Below, in pieces: positions 7,282-14,685 of a stretch of 29,194 bases of DNA. A program made the position numbers and the translations under genes. This stretch comes from CALGLS01 sp047626155 (GTDB taxonomy: Bacteria; Bacteroidota; Bacteroidia; Chitinophagales; Saprospiraceae): assembly GCA_047626155.1 (NCBI GenBank), contig JBLHRR010000057.1, positions 1 through 29,194 of the forward strand, given 5' to 3'. The notes beneath the pieces are model-generated. The model worked only from the letters and a program-made list of their open reading frames with translations. It did no database searches and was not told where the DNA came from. Every line of letters starts with the position of its first letter. The first letter of the stretch is position 1.

Positions 7282-7950
7282 TTATTCCCGCATGGAAAGA
7301 TCTTTGATATCCTGCGTGGTTCTAAAGACAATGGTTTGTTCCTGTCCTGCCGATTTTAAGGTCAGTTGATAAATCAGGTCATCAAAGGTACTCAGATTGA
7401 TTTTTAAGTGATTGAGGCCATTTTTTCCTTGGATATTTTTTGTAGACAATGCTTTTCCTTGCCAATCCATAAGCTCGTATTCAAATGCCCCGTCCTGGGT
7501 ACTGTCGAAATTAAGCTCCAGCTGATTTGGTGATTGAGAAGCAGATATATTTAAAATGGAGAAAAGAGTCGGTTGGTATTTGTTGAAGACAAAAGTTGGA
7601 GAGGTCTCAAAAATACCGTTATAATCAATTTGACGTAAGCGATAATAGTATTGCCCTTTAGTTTGACGGTTATCTAGAAAGGAATAATCGTTATGTTTGG
7701 AAGAATGACCAGCGCCTTTGACCGCCCCTATATTGGCAAACTGGATTCCATCCTCAGAACGCTCAATGATGAACATGGCGTTTTCTTTTTCAGAGCTGGT
7801 AGACCAATTGAGCATTATCCCCATGGAAAGTTCTTCTCCTCCTAGTACTTGTCTGTATTCGCATTCTGCTGATGTATTTTGAACGCCAATGAATAACAAT
7901 AAGATTACGTTTAATGCTTTTTGTAAATGCGTTGTTTTTATTATACCCAT
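7282..7950 (-). CDS. Small secreted protein, paralog A
   Basis: This 222-residue protein has a signal peptide (hydrophobic 13-22, likely cleavage after NTSA near residue 28). Residues about 40-120 hold a beta-sandwich block common in secreted Bacteroidota proteins: LNWSTSSEKENAMFIIERS, DGIQFANIGAVKGAG, then YYYRLRQIDYNG. That block usually sits just before a T9SS sorting domain. Here the remaining 95 residues have the strand pattern of such a domain (ELMDWQGKAL, LKINLSTFDDLIYQLTL) but lack the YPNP signature and a canonical basic ending. It is a tandem paralog of the gene at 8178-8876, with the same order and about the same size. Function unknown. Confidence 0.85.
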   Translation of the reverse strand: MGIIKTTHLQKALNVILLLFIGVQNTSAECEYRQVLGGEELSMGIMLNWSTSSEKENAMFIIERSEDGIQFANIGAVKGAGHSSKHNDYSFLDNRQTKGQYYYRLRQIDYNGIFETSPTFVFNKYQPTLFSILNISASQSPNQLELNFDSTQDGAFEYELMDWQGKALSTKNIQGKNGLNHLKINLSTFDDLIYQLTLKSAGQEQTIVFRTTQDIKDLSMRE

Positions 7951-8087
7951 TTTTAAATGTTTAGTTTTTTTAAATGAGGGATGAGAGCGATGTAGTCAGG
8001 GATGAATTACTACTAGAAGGGGGTAAGATAAGCTCATGAAACCAAGAATTATGCCGGAGAAGAAATTTATATTAAGTGCATAAAAAA

Positions 8088-8110
8088 GCCGAACAGTTTA
8101 ACTGTTCGGC
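8088..8110 (-). terminator. Intrinsic terminator after paralog B
   Basis: Perfect 11-bp arms (GCCGAACAGTT and AACTGTTCGGC) enclose one T. On the minus strand the stem is followed by a run of six U (8082-8087). It lies about 68 bp after the stop of the gene at 8178-8876 and separates the two paralogs, so each is probably its own transcript. Confidence 0.88.
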
Positions 8111-8177
8111 AACGTAATAGATTTATATTTTGTTGAAACCCCTTAGGATTTGCTAAAGGATTATATTTATGGACACC

Positions 8178-8876
8178 TTATCCTCCATTCTGCTTCCTCT
8201 TGCTAGCAACAGGATTTGGCGTTTCTTTGCCCTGATTGGTTTTCTGAACAACAAGGAATTCTTCCTCATCTTTTACCTGGATGGCAATTTTGTAAATACC
8301 CTCTTTTTCATTAGAGAGATCGAAAATCACATCATTTAACCCATATTCTATTTGCTCCTTTCGCTGTTGAATGACATTTCCATTCAGGTCAGAAACGGTA
8401 AATTCCATTGCTACATCTTCCAGCACATCGAAGGTGACTTCAAATGTTTTGTCGAAAGAGGTTTTGCTCATAGCTACGACACTGAACTGGTTGGGCAATG
8501 ACCGATTGAGCAACACTGTTTGTGAATAGTTATACATTCCGTCCAAATCTACCTGTTTAAGGCGATATAAATATCTGTCATTATTCATTTCCATATCCAG
8601 GAAACGATAGGCTTTCTTTTCTCCAGACATACCAGCAGCTTCAAGCAAACCGATATTACTGAATTCAATGCCATCAAGAGATTTTTCAATGACGAAATTG
8701 TGGCTATTGATTTCTGTCGAGGTACTCCATTCTAGCATATTGCCAATCTGATGTTCCTGAGCATTTAGCGGAATGATGTAATCGACTTCAGCCTGACCAG
8801 TGGTCAGCATCGTCAACAGCAGGAGGGCGATAAGCCTTGGTTTTGTCGCAAAACCGTTAGTTGGATTTAGTAACAT
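8178..8876 (-). CDS. Small secreted protein, paralog B
   Basis: This 232-residue protein is clearly related to the one at 7282-7950. It has a signal peptide (hydrophobic 15-25, likely cleavage after GQA near 29), then the same block: MLEWSTSTEINSHNFVIEKS, DGIEFSNIGLLEAAG, YLYRLKQVDLDG. The second half (about 130-210) again resembles a degenerate T9SS sorting module: FTVSDLNGNVIQQ, LNDVIFDLSNEKEGIYKIAI. Unlike true sorting domains it continues into a basic, Asn/Lys-rich tail ending KRKQNGG. That tail may mean the module is structural rather than a T9SS signal. The gene has its own terminator. Function unknown. Confidence 0.85.
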   Translation of the reverse strand: MLLNPTNGFATKPRLIALLLLTMLTTGQAEVDYIIPLNAQEHQIGNMLEWSTSTEINSHNFVIEKSLDGIEFSNIGLLEAAGMSGEKKAYRFLDMEMNNDRYLYRLKQVDLDGMYNYSQTVLLNRSLPNQFSVVAMSKTSFDKTFEVTFDVLEDVAMEFTVSDLNGNVIQQRKEQIEYGLNDVIFDLSNEKEGIYKIAIQVKDEEEFLVVQKTNQGKETPNPVASKRKQNGG

Positions 8877-9158
8877 TCGTATAATTATTTAAATTAGAAA
8901 TAACTTTCTGGTAAAAAGAATGTCTAATTAGTTCCGAGATAAACGGGGGCAGGGAAGAAGGTTATCGATTGGTAGTTTGCTTACGCGCTTTCGATATTGT
9001 AAATATGCAGGCTTTTATTTCGCACTGTTATTTAAATTTCTAGATATTGTGACAGCAATTCGGCTCAACCTTTTCTTAATATGCCCATTTTCGGGACGTT
9101 TAGAGCGCTATTTTGTATGTATGTATTTTATAAAAAAAATAAATAACTGTTGGGGTGT

Positions 9159-9240
9159 AATAGACTTTATTCCAAAATAGTTAGTATGCCCTCCAATGCT
9201 ATTTTTAGCCAGTACTTCAGCTTTTCAGCATAAACTCTAA
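9159..9240 (-). repeat. Interspersed repeat R1, short copy
   Basis: The reverse complement matches both ends of 1397-1563: TTTATGCTGAAA next to AAGCTGAAGTACTGGC, followed by a block ending ACTATTTTGGAATAAAGTC. The match is strong over about 65 bp with scattered substitutions. This copy joins the two ends directly, lacking the roughly 80-bp middle of the other. It lies in the opposite orientation, about 7.7 kb away. Confidence 0.7.
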
Positions 9241-9388
9241 TGATCAAATATTGTTCTGATTTTTTTTGGCAACAGCAAAAGAATCATTGCCTTAATAGAC
9301 AATACCTTTTTAAGCGCAAATTTTACACCAGATACCTGCATATACCCCAACTTTCAAGATAACGCAATCGTTAGATTTATAAATTATC

Positions 9389-9420
9389 CTTCTTTGACAA
9401 AATATGAATTCGTCAAAGAG
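9389..9420 (+). repeat. Short palindromic remnant of repeat R2
   Basis: The 32-bp stretch begins CCTTCTTTGACAAAAT and ends GAATTCGTCAAAGAG, matching the two outer ends of the R2 copies at 12592 and 19638 joined with no middle. The arms CTTTGAC and GTCAAAG pair perfectly. It ends 14 nt before the ATG of the lipoprotein gene, so the transcript leader probably contains this hairpin. Confidence 0.6.
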
Positions 9421-9434
9421 CTTAAATTAGAAAT

Positions 9435-9983
9435 ATGAAACAATTAAATTATTTCCCTGTATTCGCTTTATTCCTGTTTTTTGGATTTTCTTCTTGCAGT
9501 CCAAAACTAACCACTTTTACACAGAAACTTCAAGAAGAAAACGATTGGTCGGAACAAGACCTGAAACGTGTTCAATTTTATTTATCACAGGATGTTGTTT
9601 TGCGAAAGCAAAAGAAAAAGAGCGGTTCTAAAATAGAAGATGGAGACATAAAAGTGATTAGTGATGCGGAAGTAGAAGAGATTTTGATCAAAAAAGGAAC
9701 GCCGGGTGTTCTGATAGAGATGCCTAAAGAAAATCGATTCGCCGTTTGTTTTGAAGACGGACGATCCAGCCGTTATCTTATGTTTGGTCCTAATCCTAAA
9801 AGAGGGAATTCCTATGCCTTACTGGCCTCGAAGTGGTCGAAGAAAAGAGGGGAGCTGTCCTATGGTAATAAAAAGTACTATACGCCGCCCTCCAGTTCCT
9901 ATGCCTATTTAATGGTCAATCTGAAAAAAGTAAGAAAGACAAAGGTGAAGTCAAGAACGGCGGGTGGTCGTAAGGTGGATTGA
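9435..9983 (+). CDS. Lipoprotein of unknown function
   Basis: The 182-residue protein has a lipoprotein signal peptide: a hydrophobic core at 8-18 and lipobox FSSC with the lipidated Cys at 21, followed by SPKL. The mature part starts with a helix-rich segment (TQKLQEENDWSEQDLKRVQF), then a central beta-rich region with CFEDGRSSRYLMFGP at about 110-124, and a very basic tail (KKVRKTKVKSRTAGGRKVD). I do not recognise the family. The net positive charge and lipid anchor suggest a periplasm-facing or surface lipoprotein. It is tail to tail with pcm, with only 6 bp between stop codons. A repeat-derived hairpin sits just before its start. Confidence 0.85.
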   Translation: MKQLNYFPVFALFLFFGFSSCSPKLTTFTQKLQEENDWSEQDLKRVQFYLSQDVVLRKQKKKSGSKIEDGDIKVISDAEVEEILIKKGTPGVLIEMPKENRFAVCFEDGRSSRYLMFGPNPKRGNSYALLASKWSKKRGELSYGNKKYYTPPSSSYAYLMVNLKKVRKTKVKSRTAGGRKVD

Positions 9984-9989
9984 TCCTAC

Positions 9990-10640
9990 TTAGCTCTTAG
10001 CAACACCGCTTTTGAAGGGCACAAAAGCAAATAAATCAAAGGCTTCTTCCATGAAATCTGTTTCTGAAAGACGAGTGATACGCAACATCTGTTGTTTTTG
10101 ATCATCTCCGACAGGAATCACGAGGAAGCCTTTGATTTTTAATTGTTGTTTCAGACTTTCCGGCACTTGTTTAGCACCAGCAGTTACCAAGATCTTATCA
10201 AAAGGAGCAAATTCAGGAAGGCCTTTATAACCATCCTTGAAAAACAGGCGGATACTCGGAAAGCCAAGTTTAGGTAAAAAATCTTTTGCTTTTTTGTACA
10301 AGCTTTCCTGACGCTCTATGGAAAAAACACGAGCTCCCAGAGAGGCCAGTACCGCGGCTTGATAACCAGAACCAGTACCAATTTCCATGACTTTCTCCCG
10401 TTTTTTTACTTCTAACAAATCCGTTTGATAGGCAACTGTATAAGGTTGAGAAATCGTTTGCTTATTCCCGATGGGGAAGGCTTTATCCTGGTAAGCCCAT
10501 TCCTCAAAAGCCTTATCTAAAAAATAATGCCTTGGAATGCTACCAATTACCTTCAGTATCGACTCATTGCTAATGCCGCGTTGGCGAAGCGATGCTACGA
10601 GTTGTTTTCTCAATCCTTTGTGTCTGTATGTTTCGGTCAC
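9990..10640 (-). CDS. pcm: Protein-L-isoaspartate O-methyltransferase
   Basis: Pcm methylates isoaspartyl residues in damaged proteins using S-adenosylmethionine, starting their repair. The 216-residue protein has the family's substrate-side motif QTISQPYTVA at 61-70 and the SAM-binding glycine loop EIGTGSGYQAAVLA at 86-99, followed by the acidic post-motif FSIER near 106-110 and the FDKILVTAGA strand. The start is a GTG at 10640; no in-frame ATG lies nearby, and the N-terminal MTETYRHKGLRKQLVASL aligns with where the family usually starts. The length is typical. It lies 123 bp downstream of the phosphohexomutase gene on the same strand, so cotranscription is possible. Confidence 0.93.
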   Translation of the reverse strand: MTETYRHKGLRKQLVASLRQRGISNESILKVIGSIPRHYFLDKAFEEWAYQDKAFPIGNKQTISQPYTVAYQTDLLEVKKREKVMEIGTGSGYQAAVLASLGARVFSIERQESLYKKAKDFLPKLGFPSIRLFFKDGYKGLPEFAPFDKILVTAGAKQVPESLKQQLKIKGFLVIPVGDDQKQQMLRITRLSETDFMEEAFDLFAFVPFKSGVAKS

Positions 10641-10687
10641 TTTATTTCTATTTGAATGGTATCTATTCAGTAGATGGCTTTAGCCAT

Positions 10688-10745
10688 CAGCTAGCAATTG
10701 GCTTTCCTGTAACGCAATAGTGGGAAGCTAACTGCCAACTGCTGA
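10688..10745. repeat. Imperfect inverted repeat between pcm and the phosphohexomutase gene
   Basis: CAGCTAGCAATTGGCTTTCC on the left pairs imperfectly with GGGAAGCTAACTGCCAACTG on the right, around a spacer of about 15 nt. There is no strong U-run, so it is not a clear terminator. It could attenuate transcription between two co-oriented genes or be a decayed repeat. Confidence 0.35.
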
Positions 10746-10763
10746 ACAGTTACTTTGAACGAG

Positions 10764-12503
10764 TTAATTCAGCTTCATATCTTTAATGATTCCGTCGATT
10801 TTCTCTCCAAGCTGCGCATATACCTTATCGAAAGAATCTTTGTCTTTTAATGGAGCCTTCACGCTAAAGTAGAATTTAATTTTTGGTTCTGTACCGGAAG
10901 GACGTGCAGAAATTTTACTACCATCTTTAGTGATAAACTGAAGGACATTAGAACTTGGGAAATCCAGGTCGCTTTGTTGGCGTGAAGGTAGCAAAGTCGC
11001 TTTGCTTGATTTATAATCTAACATTTTGATTACAGGGCTGCCATCGATGCTTGAAGGAGGATTGGCTCGTAAATCAGCCATCATTTGTTGAATCTCTTCA
11101 GCTCCTTTTTTTCCTATTCTTTTAATCGAAATAAGTGACTCCCGATACATACCAAACCGAGTATAGATTTCTATTAAGATATCGAATAAACTCTTACCCT
11201 GATCTTTGGCATAAGCCACAACCTCTGCTAACATAGTACAGGAAATAACGGCATCTTTATCCCTAACAAAATCATTGACCAAATAGCCATAGCTTTCCTC
11301 TCCACCTCCAATGAATTCTTTCTTGCCTTCATTCTCTAACAATACAGATGCAATGTATTTAAAACCAGTCAGCGTATTGATCGTCTCTACATCAAAAGCA
11401 GCAGCCATCGTGTCGAGTAAATCTGTTGTTACAATGGTTTTGGCAATGTATTGTTTACCGTTAAGCTTTCCTTTAGCCTTCCATGCTTTTAGTAAATAAT
11501 AAATCATGCAGCTGGCCGCCTGGTTTCCATTCAGCAATTGCCATTCGCCGTTGTGGTTTTTTACACCTATTCCTACACGATCGGCATCGGGGTCGGTTCC
11601 CATTACAAGATCAGCATCCATTGCTTTAGCCATGTTTAGGGCCATGCTCATAGCTTCTGCTTCTTCCGGGTTAGGGTAGATTACCGTTGGGAAATTACCA
11701 TCTGGTGTGGCTTGTGCCTTTACTTCATAAACTTGTGTGAAGCCAATTTTTTTAAGGGCAGGAATCACCATCGTTCCTCCCGTTCCGTGAATGGGGGAGA
11801 AGACAATTTTTAAATCATGCTGATTGGCGATGGCCTCCGGAGTGACTACATTGGTTGCTACCGCATCCAAATAAGGTTGATCGATTAAACTTGCTATTCT
11901 ATAAATTTTAGATTCATCGGCCTTAAACTTTACCTCGCTTATGTTATTTATTTTCGCTACTTCCGCTACGATATTGGCATCGTGTGGAGGTGTTACCTGC
12001 CCACCATCACCCCAGTAAGCCTTGTAGCCATTGTATTCTTTTGGATTGTGAGAAGCGGTTAAAACCACTCCACCATGACAGCCTAGTTTTCGGACGGCGA
12101 AAGACAATTCCGGAGTAGGTCGCAGTTCTTTAAAGAGATATACATGAATACCATTTGCTGAAAAAACACCAGCAGTTACGTCTCCAAAATACTTACTATT
12201 ATTCCGGCTGTCATAAGCGATAGCTACTTTGATGACTTTATCCGGGTATGTGTTGTTAAGGTAGTTTGCAAAACCCTGAGTAGCCATGCCGAGAGTATAT
12301 TTGTTTACTCGGTTAGAACCCACGCCCATAATGCCTCGGAGCCCTCCAGTTCCAAATTCAAGGTCTTTATAGAAAGAGTCAATCAACTCATCTTTATCCA
12401 CTGCGTTTTGCATTCGCTGGATTTCTTCTTTTGACTTTTCATCAATCGTACTGTTGAGCCAGTGGTTTACTTTGTCTTGAATAGCTCGATCTATAGTGCT
12501 CAT
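10764..12503 (-). CDS. Phospho-sugar mutase (phosphoglucomutase/phosphomannomutase type)
   Basis: This 579-residue enzyme belongs to the long alpha-D-phosphohexomutase branch, which includes the B. subtilis PgcA-type phosphoglucomutases and human PGM2-like enzymes. Sites in order: FGTGGLRGIMG at 50-60, the phosphoserine loop LTASHNPKEYNGYKAYW with Ser151, the Mg-binding DPDADR at 304-309, the sugar-binding GGGEESYGYL at 399-408, and the phosphate-binding RPSGTEPKIKFYF near the C-terminus. The GEESYG loop favours glucose-1-phosphate/glucose-6-phosphate interconversion, in contrast to the GEGNGG loop of the glmM product in the same window. The role is likely supply of glucose-1-phosphate for glycogen or nucleotide sugars. 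No domain is missing. Confidence 0.93.
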   Translation of the reverse strand: MSTIDRAIQDKVNHWLNSTIDEKSKEEIQRMQNAVDKDELIDSFYKDLEFGTGGLRGIMGVGSNRVNKYTLGMATQGFANYLNNTYPDKVIKVAIAYDSRNNSKYFGDVTAGVFSANGIHVYLFKELRPTPELSFAVRKLGCHGGVVLTASHNPKEYNGYKAYWGDGGQVTPPHDANIVAEVAKINNISEVKFKADESKIYRIASLIDQPYLDAVATNVVTPEAIANQHDLKIVFSPIHGTGGTMVIPALKKIGFTQVYEVKAQATPDGNFPTVIYPNPEEAEAMSMALNMAKAMDADLVMGTDPDADRVGIGVKNHNGEWQLLNGNQAASCMIYYLLKAWKAKGKLNGKQYIAKTIVTTDLLDTMAAAFDVETINTLTGFKYIASVLLENEGKKEFIGGGEESYGYLVNDFVRDKDAVISCTMLAEVVAYAKDQGKSLFDILIEIYTRFGMYRESLISIKRIGKKGAEEIQQMMADLRANPPSSIDGSPVIKMLDYKSSKATLLPSRQQSDLDFPSSNVLQFITKDGSKISARPSGTEPKIKFYFSVKAPLKDKDSFDKVYAQLGEKIDGIIKDMKLN

Positions 12504-12844
12504 GTTAGCATTTTAAGGTGTGAAAAATAAGTTGGTAAAAAGCGCTTGAAGGTGGATTTTACTTGAAAGCTAAGTAACAACAAAAAATTAACCTTCTTTG
12601 ACAAATGACGTGATTCCTCAAAAAGATTCTTCAAAAGCGACCGTAGTGCAAGGAAGGAAGCGTTGAAAATCTATTTGAGGAATTATAAAACACGGAATTC
12701 GTCAAAGAAGTATAATGAAAATACGAAACGGATATTAATTAAGGGAGTTTCATTTCAGGTTTATTGGGAAAATTTATGAATAAGATTGGTTATAATACGG
12801 CTTGTCTGAATTAAACGAGCTATTGATTTCTTTAGTCAATAGGG
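12504..12844. other. Intergenic stretch containing repeat R2
   Basis: About 340 bp without a reading frame lie between the phosphohexomutase start and the end of the acetyltransferase gene. The centre is occupied by repeat R2 (12592-12710). A 7-bp hairpin (CTATTGA/TCAATAG, 12820-12842) directly follows the acetyltransferase stop but has no U-run. The remainder is AT-rich and unremarkable. Confidence 0.5.
12592..12710 (+). repeat. MITE-like repeat R2, copy A
   Basis: The element starts CCTTCTTTGACAAATGACG and ends GGAATTCGTCAAAGAAG, giving inverted ends of about 14 bp (CTTCTTTGAC plus RAAT). A second, inner pair (ATTCCTCA near 12613, TGAGGAAT near 12677) is also perfect. It is about 75-80% identical by eye to 19638-19777 in the same orientation. 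It encodes nothing and is flanked by AT-rich DNA. Confidence 0.75.
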
Positions 12845-13303
12845 CTAGCCTCTCACTTCGCTTGCCCTTATCATGGCAGCATGTGGAATCCCATCCTCCA
12901 AATATTCCTCACCCGTAGGACCAAATCCAATGGTTTTATAAAAAGGAATCAAATGAGATTGTGCTGATATTTTAATGGCTTGTTGGCCCCAAAACTCGAA
13001 TAGCTTATTCACAGAAGTACTCATCAGCAATTTGCCAAACCCTTTTCCTCTGATTTTATCGCTGGTAATGACTCGTCCGATAGAAGCATATTTTTCATAG
13101 GAAATCCCTTTAGGAACCAATCGGGTATAAGCAACTAATTCGCCTTCATAGAATCCCATGAGATGTAATGATTTTTGATCGTTACCATCCGTATCAAGGT
13201 AAGGGCAATCTTGTTCCACCACAAATACTGCTTGTCGAAGTCGGAGGATATCGTAAAGTTGATCCAGATTGAGTTCGTAGAAAGGAAGACAAAGAAACTG
13301 CAT
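12845..13303 (-). CDS. elaA: GNAT family N-acetyltransferase, ElaA-like
   Basis: This 152-residue protein matches the ElaA subgroup of the GNAT acetyltransferases. The N-terminus shows the subgroup signature: LYDILRLRQAVFVVEQDCPY at about 16-35, then LDTDGNDQKSLHL at about 36-48. The acetyl-CoA site is IGRVITSDKIRGKGFGKLLM at about 75-94, with the R/Q-x-x-G-x-G/A pattern as RGKGFG. The ending IPFYKTIGFGPTGEEYLEDG is typical, and the following IPHAAM is the family's C-terminal His block. The true substrate of ElaA-like enzymes is not known to me. A candidate promoter lies upstream, and a small non-coding inverted repeat lies further out. Confidence 0.9.
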   Translation of the reverse strand: MQFLCLPFYELNLDQLYDILRLRQAVFVVEQDCPYLDTDGNDQKSLHLMGFYEGELVAYTRLVPKGISYEKYASIGRVITSDKIRGKGFGKLLMSTSVNKLFEFWGQQAIKISAQSHLIPFYKTIGFGPTGEEYLEDGIPHAAMIRASEVRG

Positions 13304-13324
13304 GAGGTGATTTTGTTTGGCACA

Positions 13325-13332
13325 AAACTAAG
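13325..13332 (-). promoter_or_regulatory. Candidate -7 box (TAGTTTTG) of the elaA-like gene
   Basis: On the minus strand TAGTTTTG matches the Bacteroidota TAnnTTTG consensus perfectly, about 21 nt before the ATG at 13303. No clear TTTG box is visible 19-21 bp upstream, so the call rests on the -7 box and its position. Confidence 0.35.
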
Positions 13333-13420
13333 GAAAAAGATGGGAATTATGATTATGCCACGGCGCTTGGTTTCTCTTGGGTATCTGGCCTCCTTTACCT
13401 TAATATTACATCAAAAATAA

Positions 13421-13507
13421 TTTCCCGATTTTTTTCGTGGAAACAATTATGTAAATCACTCTTCCTGTGGTCGTTTTGATTTACATAATTGTCCCCAAAT
13501 CGGAAAG
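13421..13507. repeat. Long inverted repeat, possible structured RNA or palindromic element
   Basis: Perfect 16-bp arms, ACAATTATGTAAATCA (13443-13458) and TGATTTACATAATTGT (13477-13492), enclose an 18-nt loop. The pairing resumes further out with TTCCCGATTT (13422-13431) and AAATCGGAAA (13497-13506), giving a long interrupted hairpin of nearly 90 nt. There is no U-run directly after either arm, so it is not a simple terminator. It lies between the elaA-like gene's promoter and the terminator of the next gene, with no reading frame of its own. Confidence 0.7.
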
Positions 13508-13552
13508 TTAATTTTTCGTTGTTACTTATGAAATTACGCTACTGCTAAAACT

Positions 13553-13595
13553 AAAAAAGCTTAAAAATTTGACATTCAAATTTTTAAGCTTTTTT
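13553..13595 (-). terminator. Intrinsic terminator, bidirectional
   Basis: Perfect 19-nt arms, including the A and T runs, enclose a 5-nt loop (ACATT): the core AGCTTAAAAATTTG pairs with CAAATTTTTAAGCT, flanked by A6 and T6. It ends about 27 bp after the stop of the minus-strand gene at 13622-14470, which it most likely terminates. The stem is AT-rich but long. Confidence 0.82.
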
Positions 13596-13621
13596 ATACG
13601 AAGTCCTAAACGAGTATATTC

Positions 13622-14470
13622 TTACCCCTTACTCACCAATGGTTCCCATTCAAAATTACAACGCATCCACTCTGGAATAGGGTCACCCGTTTCAGAAATG
13701 AATTTTACCTGTTGGTCGTCGCTAACTTGATACGTCCAGATGTGAATTTTTCCTTCGCCTGTAATGTAAGAACCGAAACGCAGCACGTATTGAACTTCCC
13801 AGGCATCTTGCTTTCTGAAGATGTTAATATCGTTACCTCCAACATTAGGAATACCAAGGTCTATAGATTTGACGCCTTCCACGTTATAAAACTCGTTAGC
13901 TATGGCAGCCATATTTAAAGGCTCTTTTGATCGAATAGTAATCGCATCCTCGGTGTCATTCCACTGCACATGTTTTTCTATGATGAGGTCATACTCTTCC
14001 AACAGCGTATTGATTTCTTCGCTATCGGTCTCGCTAATACCATCTCTAAGTGGAGCCGCCCATTCTATTGACCTTTCAAAGGTGACAACCACATGATCGA
14101 TAGATGGATTAGGAAAAGTATGTACATTACATTTAGCAATGGATTGAGCCGTTTCGTCCTGAAGATAAATATTGGATAGTACCGAATAGATACTTTCCAT
14201 ATTCTCTCTTGGAATGAAAATGCTTTGATACCTAAGGTCTTCTTTTTTTGCTTCCATCCTTAGGGCCAAACGAGCCGCATCCCTTTTAAACTTTCTTTGT
14301 AAAGATTTAGGAATGTTTGTTTGCTTTTCTATGACCTTTTTTATCAGATCAGCAGAAGCCAATAAAGTACTCGCTTCCTGCGCGAACAGTGCAGAAGGGC
14401 TCGATAAGAGGACAATTACGAGTATCGCCCAAATCGAATTACTTAGTGAGTTTATAGTAGAATTTGTCAT
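13622..14470 (-). CDS. Secreted protein of unknown function
   Basis: The 282-residue protein has a signal peptide (hydrophobic 13-28, likely cleavage at ALFA-QEA near residue 30). The next 50 residues are helical and basic (LIKKVIEKQTNIPKSLQRKF). A central region at about 115-220 alternates strands and helices: VVVTFERSIEW, an acidic linker, LLEEYDLIIEKHVQWND, ITIRSKEPLNMAAIANEFYN, then VEGVKSIDLGIPNVGGNDI. This last part recalls the ferredoxin-like prodomain seen before subtilisin-type proteases (typically ending V-x-x-A-E-P-N), but no protease follows. The C-terminal part (WEVQYVLRFGSYITGEGKIHIWTY) is beta-rich, and two Cys are present (one near 114, one near 272). I assign no function. It ends at its own terminator. 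Confidence 0.85.
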   Translation of the reverse strand: MTNSTINSLSNSIWAILVIVLLSSPSALFAQEASTLLASADLIKKVIEKQTNIPKSLQRKFKRDAARLALRMEAKKEDLRYQSIFIPRENMESIYSVLSNIYLQDETAQSIAKCNVHTFPNPSIDHVVVTFERSIEWAAPLRDGISETDSEEINTLLEEYDLIIEKHVQWNDTEDAITIRSKEPLNMAAIANEFYNVEGVKSIDLGIPNVGGNDINIFRKQDAWEVQYVLRFGSYITGEGKIHIWTYQVSDDQQVKFISETGDPIPEWMRCNFEWEPLVSKG

Positions 14471-14685
14471 CTAGTGTAATATAAGTGGTTTCATAAAGGG
14501 GTTATCTACCTAACAATCAAGAATTGTGACGAGGTACACCATTTTTATGTGAAGTAACAGTGTACTATTTGCAAACATTATTCCGCAAATGTATATATGG
14601 TAGGTAAGGAAATGTTAAGATAAGAAGGAGAGGTCTTGCTTATTATTTAATCTGAGGTTCTCGGTATTTTTTCTTGCTATGAAAA

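Larger units (their letters stand above)
8877..9434. other. Long intergenic stretch carrying two repeat elements
   Basis: About 560 bp separate the divergent paralog B and lipoprotein genes. A 67-codon plus-strand frame (8977-9180) exists but looks spurious: its end falls in repeat R1, it has no recognisable motif, and its composition is that of translated AT-rich DNA. The right half contains the short copy of R1 (9159-9240) and a palindromic remnant of repeat R2 (9389-9420) just before the lipoprotein start. Confidence 0.55.

Noticed and set aside
8977..9180. 67-codon plus-strand gene
   Set aside because: It has no recognisable motif, has the composition of translated AT-rich DNA, and its last codons lie in repeat R1, whose other copy is non-coding.
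5756..12503. The two phosphohexomutases (5756-7135 and 10764-12503) as a duplicated pair or operon
   Set aside because: They belong to different branches (GEGNGG versus GEESYG loops, 459 versus 579 residues) and are separated by four other genes, one on the opposite strand. Both are common housekeeping genes.
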